From Alectoria sarmentosa (taxonomy: Eukaryota > Ascomycota > Lecanoromycetes > Lecanorales > Parmeliaceae), in NCBI GenBank assembly GCA_009733775.1, contig WOGZ01000022.1:1-64000 (forward strand): 64,000 nt of DNA. The letters run 5' to 3'. Below, one piece after another: positions 24,336 to 33,600 of this stretch (the first letter of the stretch is position 1; each line of letters begins with the position of its first letter). A model generated the notes under the pieces. That model was not told the DNA's origin and made no database searches. It saw nothing but the letters and a program-made list of their open reading frames with translations. Both the position numbers and the translations under genes were made by a program.

Positions 24336-25127
24336 GGTGAATATTTGGGGTAGGCCTAATTAGGAAATTATGATAATCAAGGTTTATTGTGTGCTGTGGA
24401 GACAGTGGAATACGCACGAGGTTCGACGAAAGTATGGGAGCGCATGGCACTTTTGCATCCTTAGGGAACAAAGATAATTTAACGATGCTCCTTCTCACGG
24501 CCAACTCGACGAAGCAGAGACAATGAACGCATGGCCAACGTAAGCCTCGAAGACAAAGGACTTGGCTTTGTGCTCTCGTGGTTTGACAAAACTCATTCAA
24601 GGAAAGGGGCCACATGCACGTGCTTTCCGCGCCTCGAGGCGACCTCTTTGACAAGATCTTGTACGCTCCGTCACAATGACGAAAAGTATTCTAGGAAAAG
24701 CTGAATTGTTCAAATCTGAAAATAAACCGTATGTGAGGTAACAACAAGGAGAAGAGACGTCATACTCGATACGTAGAACGAAAGACGCTTTGATACAGCA
24801 AGCTGATTCTCAATAAAGACATCCTTGTTCAAAGACATCAACGCCACACGCGTCAGAGCAAGCTACAATTCAATCTCAGTAGCTGTGTGAAGTGGTATGT
24901 GTATTCGGCAAATATCAATGCAACAACCTGACACACAACTCGCTTGGTACTCACGCCCGCAAGCTGCGCCTCTCGCCTTTCTTCTTTTTTGAACATGGGT
25001 ATCGGCGTAAATTTCCGAGGCCCAGAGCCTTGTCAATATTGGTACTTTATCATCAAACGCCACTCACAGAGGAGAGATTTGCACATTGACCTTTTACTTT
25101 CATCCGAGACTTCGCAGAAACAACCTA
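24336..25127. other. Intergenic region, nothing recognised
   Basis: About 790 bases between two minus-strand genes. Open frames here are short and featureless. Confidence 0.4.
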
Positions 25128-26874
25128 TCAAAAGCTTTGCGCGGACACCGTGGCAGGCTGAAAAGCGTTAGAAGGTCTGCCATCTCGACAATTCGCGGTA
25201 ACGGCACTTACCGGACTGTTCAGCATATTTTGCCTCTTGTTTCGACCTTTCTTGATGTGGCTCTTCAAAGCACTCGAGTCGAGCGGCTTCAGAAGTTCGA
25301 AGCTGCACAGCAGCTCGCTAGACACTGACATTACCGCTCCCCAATTATCGAACTCGCCGCAGTACTGCAAAGCCATTAGCACGTGCTAGAAAGTCACATA
25401 AATCATGGAGACTTACATTAGGTGCCGAGAACACGGTGACCAAGATGCGATCATTGAAGAATTCATAGCCATCCTCCACTACCATGTGCGCCCTGCAAAC
25501 AAGATCGAAGTCATGCCGCTGCAAGAACTCCATGATTACTTTCTTCCCGAAACAATAGCTCACACCTCTCTCGTTAGCTTCCCAATCAGATTCCATGTCA
25601 GCAGGATCACTCCAAAGCAGATCATTGAGTAGGCCGTAGTCAGGTACATCCGTCGGTCTGGCGATTTGTCGAATGTCGTCCATGTGCGTCAAGCTCGGGG
25701 AAAGGCCTCCATGAACGCAGAAAATCTTCCCTGCGACAATAGCGGCAATTGGCAGACAATTGAATGTATCAATAAAGGTCTTCCAGACCTTGATGTTGCA
25801 CCTGCGCTTGCACTCGTCGTAGAAGCCGTATACTCTCGTCACGTTGGCGCACTCATGGTTGCCTCGAAGTAAGAAAAAGTTCTCTGGGAACTTCAACTTG
25901 TAGCAGAAAAGAAGGAGAATCGTTTCCAGACTCTGTTTCCCTCGGTCCACGTAGTCTCCGAGGAATAAGAAGTTGGCGTTTGGCGGGAATCCGCACATTT
26001 CGAACATTCGGATCAGATCGGTGTACTGCCCATGCACGTCACCCACGATCTTGACCGGCGCAGAAAGTTCAACCAGCGCAGGCTGTGATAAGAACACTTC
26101 ACGTACAGCGTTACAGATTGCTGTAATTTCAGCGTTCTTAAGGCATACGGCTTTAGTGACCTTTGTAGAGTAGCCTGCATCCAGCAATCTGGTAATCATT
26201 TCATCTAGATCAATCGACTTCAGAGCCCCAATACCCATCCGTGGAGAGGTGGAGATGACGGCTCCATCATCTGTAGCCCCCAGATATGGTGACGCAGGGG
26301 CTTTTGGAGCCTTTCCTGACATGGGATTGAGGACATTTTTTTTCACCAGTATAGACTCCTTAGGCTGCTGGTTATGTGACGGATGCAAGGTGCCCGTAGG
26401 CGGCGCATCTGAGACATGGTCCACCTCACCCTGCTGTTGCGCTCTACTAACAGCTTTATGTCCTTTGCCAACGGACGCCGAAAGGGTTGGCGATGGCGGC
26501 GGCTGGGGTGTCTCTGGTCGTGGGCTCGGCGCCGCTGAGTCGCCATCGACTGTAGGAGGCGCTGGCTCTGGTTCAAGCTTCGAGCTTCCAGATTTTCCAC
26601 TTGCGCCAGACTTTGTTGATCCTCTTGTATCAGCCCTCTCTAGATTACCGCTTGTTGCATCTGCTTGAGAAAACGAGCTCCTTGGGCTGTCTGATTTCTG
26701 AGCTCCGGGAATCTTTGAGCGCAGGCCGCGAAAGGATCGCGAGGATTCCTTGGTGTCCGACTTGCTGAAAGAGGGATAAGCTTGAAGACCTTCGTTAGGT
26801 TTGTCCAGAGATGTTGAAGAAGCATTCTTAGGCGTTCTTGTGCCGTCGCTTCCTTTCGAAGGCTGCTGGCCCAT
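25128..26874 (-). CDS. ppz1: Serine/threonine protein phosphatase PP-Z (Ppz1-like)
   Basis: Fungus-specific PP1-related phosphatase involved in salt tolerance, cation homeostasis and wall integrity. Exons 25417-26874, 25212-25364 and 25128-25157 give about 546 residues. I chose the ATG at 26874 because it gives MGQQPSKG, an N-myristoylation-type start shared by the family, rather than an in-frame ATG 36 codons upstream. The first ~230 residues are disordered and Ser/Pro/Lys-rich. The PP1-type catalytic domain carries GDVHGQYTDL, GDYVDRGKQS, RGNHECANVTRVYGFYDEC, HGGLSPSL and CRAHMVVEDGYEFF. The splice VFSAPN|YCGEFDN restores the C-terminal PP1 core. The last intron (54 bases, GTAAGT...TTTTCAG, branch CTAAC) is in frame and stop-free and precedes the final PATVSAQSF. 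Confidence 0.95.
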
Positions 26875-27099
26875 CTTTCCCTTCTCAAGTTTGACTGCTT
26901 GCTCTTTCCGAATTGAGGGTTGATGCGTAGTACGTAAGGCTGGTAAAAATCCTTTGGAGGTCGGCTGTCCTTCAGGATACAAACAAAGTCTCTTCCTTCA
27001 CTTCGTGTTTGCACACCTCGATGTCTTCGCGTTGTATGCCAACCTTGGGCTTATATTTTGCTTTCCTTCCGCAACGCGAATGGCAGGGCTCAAGCCGTG

Positions 27100-27365
27100 T
27101 TAAGGGGGTTTGAATAATGCGAAAAGAAGACACAGAGATCTAGGTTCACCGACACACCATAAGGCTTTGGAGTGGAGTTTCGCGATTCTGGCAGCCTCGT
27201 TCGAGGATGGATGGAGCGTCTTGTAGTAATCCAGCTCGGTGGCCGCGCAATGCGGAATGCGATGGATAAGCTGTGTACACGAGATAAATCAGCTATCGTT
27301 AATCTAGATACTTGAATAATGAAGTGGTACGCATGCAATGCAGATGGTGAGGTATGTCTAGCCAT
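27100..27365 (-). CDS. Possible small two-exon protein
   Basis: I do not recognise a family. Two exons, 27312-27365 and 27100-27270, would be joined across a short 41-base intron (GTATCT...GTACACAG, with GCTGAT as branch). They encode about 74 residues: MARHTSPSALHAYHFIIQ then LIHRIPHCAATELDYYKTLH, and PSSNEAARIAKLHSKALWC. The second half reads like a real helical protein (charged and hydrophobic residues alternating). It is short and unsupported by known relatives, and the gene lies just upstream of ppz1 on the same strand. Confidence 0.35.
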
Positions 27366-28216
27366 TTCGCAGGAACAATGAAGATTAATTGCTCGAGGTG
27401 CCCCTCATCTGGGCAGGGCAGTGCTTGCAGGCTGAAGTTCATGAAACCAGGTACGTACCTAGATACTTGCAAGGCAAGCCAGTTGGATCAGGAGCACGAC
27501 AGCGTCCTATTGTAACGTAGTAGGTGGTGATGTTGTTGTGGAGGCCCAAAGGAGGGAAGTGGCTGACAATGGGTGCAGGGTGATAATTAATCGCCCCAAA
27601 AGTTAAGGTTTTGAGAAGCTGCCGACGACTTCTCCACATACTATTTACTCTTAAGCCGATGACAGGATGATCAATAAGGATCATGGGTCTAGATGCTTCT
27701 ATCACTTTCTCATTCTTTTACAGGCTTACTCTATGGCATCAGAAATCAGGTATCAGGCATCAGGCATTATACTTCAGCGCACAGCATAACCACAGCTCAG
27801 ATGCTGGCTCAGCTATGGATTCAGATCAGTACTGAAAGAATAGGTAGATCTCGCTCTGTTGAAGCCAACAGCACGAAGATAACGCCATAGATGAACGACA
27901 CAAAAGCAGGTTTCTATGCTGCGACGGGAGTGATGCAGTACAGCCAATAAAGGATCTGGATGGTACGACACTCTGTACTACCTCATCACCAGCCGATGCA
28001 TTAGTATCTGAACGCCACCAAGCGCAAGCTTAATTATCTCTTTAGAAACTTCATTGGTTCATTCACGTTGACCAAGAGAAGCCTTGTATAATGTGCAGTC
28101 TTCTAGTTCTGCACTTTTATCCATCGATTCATGACCCTACTGACACCGGAGGAACCTCCGGAATCTCATGATTTAATGAACGGCGCATTCGAAGATTGCA
28201 TGCCACATCTGGGATT
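27366..28216. other. Intergenic region, nothing recognised
   Basis: About 850 bases with no supportable gene. A repeated motif (ATCAG GTATCAGGCATCAGGCAT) occurs near 27739-27765 but is too short to interpret. Confidence 0.4.
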
Positions 28217-28569
28217 TCAGAGACCATCCACCTCAATCTTTGTAATATACTGGCCTGGCACCACAATAAGCCCAAGAAAGCGGCTTGTCATGTCCACCTT
28301 CAAGGTCGCTGTGGAGGATGTTCCCGAAGATGATTCAGCTGCGGCTTTCACAGCGTTTGGAGTGGGTTCGCGGTACTCGTAGGATTGGGATAGGATAATG
28401 TTGCACTCCTGAGACACATTAGTTACTGGCGTAAGGGTCTGTAGAAGGGGGGACTCGCATTATCCGTGCATTTGAAGTCCCCATAGAACATCCGAGAATC
28501 ATTGGTATACACGCACAGCTTCTTGTTCAGCAAAGTCTGTAAATACTCGATAGCTTTTGTGTTGTCCAT
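28217..28569 (-). CDS. LSM-domain NatC auxiliary subunit (Naa38/Mak31-like)
   Basis: Small Sm-like protein, the likely auxiliary subunit of the N-terminal acetyltransferase NatC. Two exons, 28459-28569 and 28217-28408, give about 100 residues: AIEYLQTLLNKKLCVYTND, RMFYGDFKCTDN|ECNIILSQSYEYREP, and a C-terminal MTSRFLGLIVVPGQYITKIE. This is the Sm1/Sm2 pattern of LSMD1/Naa38, including the G-x-F-x-C-T-D-x-x-C-N-I-I-L signature and V-V-P-G. The 50-base intron can only be removed in frame with a GC donor (AAT|GCGAGT) and a CTCAG acceptor, with CTAAT as branch. An in-frame extension upstream of the chosen ATG exists, so an extra 5' exon or a longer N-terminus is possible. Confidence 0.8.
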
Positions 28570-29808
28570 GACCGACGCGTTTCGTAGGCTCCAATTGTCT
28601 CTGTCGCGTGTCTCGGTATCTTTAATTGAGGCTCTGCAGATTGCTTCGATCGTAGGCGCATCAAGCTAGTTTGGCGGCTGCAGCTTCCTGGATCCATACA
28701 TCTCACGAAGATGATTACTTCATGTTGAGCGTCTTGGAGGAGTTATGTAAGCAGTGGCTCTTGAAGGAAGATTTTGCTCGAGGTCTATTGACTGAGAAGA
28801 AAACTGCGCTATGCTGGCGACGACAAGGTTTGGGTCGCTAGCGCCTCGTCTGAAACCTGTCTCCTCGTCTCCTCGTCTTCTCTGTGTGACAATTAAAAAG
28901 TCTACGCACCAAGGCCCGCCGCTCGTGGCGCGATCGTGTCTGTGAGTCCTTTGATACCAAGTGCTGAACTCTGCCTTCCGTTGAAGTGCTTGTCTACTTG
29001 CTGTGCAGTCGTGTGCACAGAAAAACCCTATGTTTTGCAAATTGACCACAGAAACACGTTATTTTCCTGCTCGCATTGCTTGTATGAGCTGTTGCGTGTA
29101 TGGCTTGTGATCTCCGTATTTTCTTCTATTTGAGCGAACAACATAATGAATGTTGGCGCTCCTGTAAGATATGGCTCGGCCGAGAAGACTCCTGCAATGA
29201 CAGTCGCATTGCCCCTTCCAAGTTCCGATCGAAAGTGGAGATGTCAGAGAGAGAATACAGCGCAACAAGAAAGCTCGATCGAGAGCTATTCGTTTTCATT
29301 TGGAAAAGCTGGTCTACAGGGGTCAGCTGGCCGGCCGCAAGCACAGCCGTTAGATTCAGACTCACATTGGGCCTAGCTTTCCTAAGATCGAGGCTTGCTT
29401 CTTGAATTATCACTTTAGTATCTGGCTTGCTGGAAGGCTTTGCTACGGACTCTTTGTCATTCTTGTATTGCGGTTTACAGAAAGAGAGTACGACCTCATA
29501 CTTTTCCACTGTCGGCTATGGAACAGTGCCCTGTAGTCCCGGTTCGATGCAAAAGTATGTGAATGCATAGGATCTGATTGAATCTGGCCCAACTGATTAT
29601 GAAAGTGATCAAATGGTTCCTCGCTAGTGCGCCATTGCCCAAGTCTCTTTTCTAGATTATCACGCAGACTTCGCTTCACCTCACCTCATCTTTCTTCAAA
29701 AACCCCAAACCAATCTGTCCTCAATCATCCTCTTCTTAGAACTTTCCACTCGAATATCCATAGCTTGATATTCTAAGACCGAAAACCTAGCTTACAAGTA
29801 TCCTTCCG
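28570..29808. other. Intergenic region with one unsupported minus-strand frame
   Basis: About 1.2 kb. A 127-codon minus-strand frame at 29126-29509 (beginning MEKYEVVLSFCKPQYKNDKE) has plausible composition but no recognised domain, so I do not call it a gene. The stretch just before 29809 is CT-rich and is probably the promoter of the next gene. Confidence 0.35.
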
Positions 29809-32279
29809 ATGGACACAGAATCGAACGCTGCGATCAAAGTTGAGGTCTGTGACGTTGACCTAGAAGACGGCCAAGATTCAGGTGCGAAACCAGCTCGAAG
29901 AGCTTTGAGCGATGGCTCCCGAGACGACACTCCGAGCCTAACATACAAGCACAAATGGAGCGTCCAACAGCGACTCACGCTGGCTGTACTGGGAGATTCA
30001 TATGCTAATAACTGGAAAGAGAAAACTGCTGTCTTCAACCATTTCCACAGGGCCGACTTTCCACGTGTTGGAGGGCTTCGCAGAGCAGTCGTAAACACCC
30101 AATACAATGACATGCGAAAGTATTTCAATGCATCGGATGCTTTAAAGAAATTACAAACTATATTGTCACCCTACGAGAGGTCAAAGTTGGCCTCGCGACC
30201 TTTACTTGAGAGAAAGGCTCTTGACATTGGCATTCAGCTAGATGCTAAGGGGCCTACGGATAGCTCGAATCGAAGTAGGATGTCCGACAAGCCTCTTGAT
30301 GCTGGGCGCAAGAGGAAGCGTGCCGATCTAATCGAAGATGCCAGGACTGATTTCCTATCGGATCACGAGATTCAGACAGGATCTCATCTACCAACAGTAG
30401 ATAGCCTCACCTTTCTTCCAAAGACGCCCACAAAACCCAATGGCAAGCAGCAGAACAAAGGCCTTCTGACCCCGCCGGATTCAAGAGAGCGCAAAACAAT
30501 ACGTCTCACTGCCGACAAGAGATTGGCACAAATCGGCTTCCGAGCTTTTACTACCCAATCGCAAGGCACATACTCCTCAGTCCAAGGAATTCGGGGTGAG
30601 TTACCGATTATCTGATTGAAAGCATTCTACTCCATCGACTAAAGCATCTAGCCGGCGCTTTTGTCAATTGCCCAAATATTCCACTCGCTCAAAATCTGGA
30701 AGTCACAAATTACCGTGAAGAAGCATTGTAATGAATCTCTTCCCACCTCAAAGAAGAAAAACTGACTCTTAAAACTTCAAGACATCATCTCACTAAACAT
30801 GATCATTCGCGAGCAAGGTTCGGAAAGAATTCTTCCTCTTCGGGACCGAGACTTCGATTACAAAAGTTGTCTTGAGACTGAACTTCTAGCTTGATGAAGC
30901 AATACTGATTCTCGAGTCTTCATTAGCATGTTTGTCTCGTTCACTAAAAACCCGATCCGGGCTATACACATGGCGTACGTATTTTCCAAATCCCTCTTTC
31001 TTCTTTTGGATCAAACCCTGAGTCTTGGGACATGCCTTGGGAGTGTGTAGTCTATAGACATGTTCCATGGTTCATTGCGCCCCATCTGATAGACAATACT
31101 GACTTCGTGATCTAGTCTCAGAGGCGGCGAGGATTCAACAATCGCGATTATTGATCTTCATGAAGCAGATCATGAAACAGACAACGTGGCAAAGGTCCAT
31201 CACTTGAAGCTGAGAACGGAGTTCAATTACACGGGAGCCGGTGAGTATCTAATATTCGGTGGAGTGGCCCCAAAGGTAGGTCTCCGGTCGCTATCTTCAG
31301 ACGTAGCTAACGATCACCAGGCCATAATATCACATTTACCGCTCTCCAGACTTTTAGCAAACATACCCACGACGCCAAACAGTGACGATCCATTCAACCT
31401 CCGAGTTCTTCGAGCAACCCAAAAACTTTCGCATGCCCGTTGCGCAATGAGGAAAGAAGTCCTTCCGATGACTTACTCTCTGGGAAGAGCTGTCGGAGAA
31501 TTAGTGGCAAAGTTGTGTATTCCCCCGAAGCATTTTCAGAGCGGTACGCACCAGATTTCTTGCCTTGAATGAGCAATACTGACTTTCGGATGTGCGTAGG
31601 CGTGTGGAGTATCGTACAAGATTATAAGTTCTACAATGCCGAGGGTGGCAAGAAAAGAGGGGATTGGTTGGACAATGTCGCCTTTAGGGACGGGGCTCTC
31701 CAGGGATATCAAGCGGTTCGACCAGGCACGTCGGCAGGTCTCGAAATCGAGGACAACATCATTAAATCGGCCAGGAAAAAAAAATCTGTATCAGATCAGG
31801 CTACAGAGTCAGACTCAGATTCTAGCGACGAAGATGGTCCAATACCAGTGGAAGTCGAAGACTGGGTTCGAAACACTCAGTCGAACCAACCATCCCTACA
31901 GTACTTCGATCTTGAGAAGAGCCAATGGATGAGCCACGAGGAGGATGTGAGCGAAGATTTCCTTGCGGAGCTGAGGGATGTCGTTGGAATTTTGGATGGT
32001 AATGGCTCAAAGATTGACGGCGACGCTTTGATGGAAAACCCTGAGGATGTCTCTCGGGGTGGCCATGAAGATAAAGACATGGCTAGTGATCCAGATTTTG
32101 GCGGTCTAGAAATGGACATCGACTCGGCCGTACCTGCGAGGAACGATCTCGAGGAATTCGAGGATGTCAATGAGTTATGTGCGGATGTTATGAGAATGCA
32201 CGGGGATGAAGCTGTCAGCTCAGTACAGGGAGGAGACATCATGGACATCGACTATAAGTTCTCGTGGACGGGAATGTAG
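29809..32279 (+). CDS. Fungal-specific protein with N-terminal SANT-like region, multi-exon
   Basis: Of unknown function, probably nuclear. Exon 1 (29809-30595) encodes a helical region (KHKWSVQQRLTLAVLGDSYA to LQTILSPYERSKLASRPLLE), a basic patch (GRKRKRADL) and KTPTKPNGKQQNKGLLTPPD. Exon 2 (from 30652) gives GIR|AGAFVNCPNIPLAQNL and NYREEAL, an arrangement I know from related fungal proteins. The middle is unresolved: pieces LNMIIREQGSERILPLRDRD and ISMFVSFTKNPIRAIHMAY lie in different frames and need introns at about 30728-30781, 30842-30914 and 31045-31110. Further exons carry GGEDSTIAIIDLHE, FGGVAPK|AIISHLPLSRLL (45-base in-frame intron at 31276) and HFQS|GVWSIVQDYKF (intron 31544-31599). 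An acidic C-terminus follows. Two genes, or partial decay of the middle, are alternatives. Confidence 0.6.
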
Positions 32280-32736
32280 AGATATCCACCTTGACAACAG
32301 AGCGAGTGTAACTGGCACAAATTTCTATTTAAAGAGCTGGATAACGCATGCCGATGAAGGAGAAGAGTTCAAATGTACTTCTAGGTCAGAGAGAGGATGG
32401 CTTGCGATGATCTGCATGCGATGAGTCGATCTCTTGTCAATTCTCTAAGTTAGATAGCCCGGGACCCAACGGCTAGAGTAGCCGTATAGACCGAAGCATA
32501 CATACAAGACTTCAATTTCTGGGAGAGTGATGCTTGGATACATAGTAACATATCCAGATTTACTTCATATTCTATTCTCAGGTTGTTCGACTTGGACCAG
32601 AAGTCACCTAGGCGTAACAAATGGACGTTCTTGGTATTGAGTTCATTTCTTACTTGGCCTCGAGCTGTTGCAAGACACCTCGTTCCAGATCATCTGAAGT
32701 ACTATGCACCCTCCAAACCCTCCTCCGCCTCATCGT
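32280..32736. other. Convergent intergenic region
   Basis: This separates the 3' ends of the preceding plus-strand gene and RPS11. Nothing is recognised. Confidence 0.4.
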
Positions 32737-33365
32737 CTAGAACTTTTGGAACCCCTTCACAGCCTTTCCAGTACGGGGGAGCACACGAAGGACATTAAAT
32801 CGAACCTGCGGCATCAACGTCAGCACGAGAAAATCCACGGCTTGACCATCACAGGCAACCCATGTATCCTCTTCACTACGTACCGTCTTGCTCAAAGGTC
32901 TGCACTGCCCAACTGTAACCTGATCACCCTCCTCCACTCGGAACGCTGGTGAGACATGCGCAGCAAGGTTCTTGTGACGCTTCTCATACCGCGAATATTT
33001 TTTAACGAAGTGAAGGTATTCGCGGCGGATGACGAGAGTTCGGTGCATTTTGGTGGAGACGACTGTGCCGGTGAGGATACGGCCGCGGATGGAGACTTCG
33101 CCGGTAAAAGGGCATTTCTTGTCTAGAAGCCATAGTCAATTCACGTCGTTCAAAAGCTCCTGATAGTGGCCATAGAAGCCTTACCAATGTAGGTGCCCTC
33201 GATCGCAGTCTTTGGTGTCCTAAAGCCCAAACCAACGTCCTTGTACCATCGTCGCCCACCCTTTCCAACCCTGGTACTCTTCGTTCGCTTTGTCTTCTGA
33301 TTAACGAAGATGTGTGGCTGCTTCTGGAAGGCGCGCTCCGATTGTACTGTCAGTTCGGTCGCCAT
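32737..33365 (-). CDS. rps11: 40S ribosomal protein S11 (uS17)
   Basis: Small-subunit rRNA-binding protein. Exons 33185-33365, 32884-33122 and 32737-32805 give about 162 residues, the usual length. The protein starts MATELTVQSERAFQKQPHIF and continues GGRRWYKDVGLGFRTPKTAI, EGTYI|DKKCPFTG, STKMHRTLVIRREYLHF and RYEKRHKNL. It ends QCRPLSKT|VRFNVLRVLP. Introns: 62 bases (GTAAGG...CTTCTAG) and 78 bases (GTACGT...CCGCAG). The second is in frame and stop-free, so an unspliced message would still read through. The gene is divergent from spc7. Confidence 0.97.
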
Positions 33366-33600
33366 GTTTGCAGTTTGCTCTGGTCAAGTTGCGGTGGAGT
33401 AGATTTGTGTGAGCCAAGAGCTTCGCTAAGTACGCTGGGGTCTCGGGCCGACAATTCTCCTTAGCTCGGCTTGGCAACAGTCATTGTTTACGATCGCCTC
33501 GAAATGGACGCGCTAAATCATCGTTCATAAACACAATAGCACTTCACAAGCTATGAATTCATAAGGTGTTTAGTGGAGCAGCATCTGAACTACGGTCAGT
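33366..33600. promoter_or_regulatory. Bidirectional promoter between rps11 and spc7
   Basis: Only 235 bases separate the two divergent start codons, so both promoters must lie here or extend into the 5' untranslated regions. No specific factor site is claimed. Confidence 0.5.

Noticed and set aside
26875..26982. Upstream in-frame ATG as the ppz1 start
   Set aside because: The later ATG gives the Gly-2 myristoylation-type MGQQPSKG start shared by the family.
32884..33122. Read-through version of RPS11 ending after the unspliced 78-base insert
   Set aside because: The insert breaks the conserved SKTVRFNVLRV motif and has intron signals at both ends, so it is an intron rather than coding.
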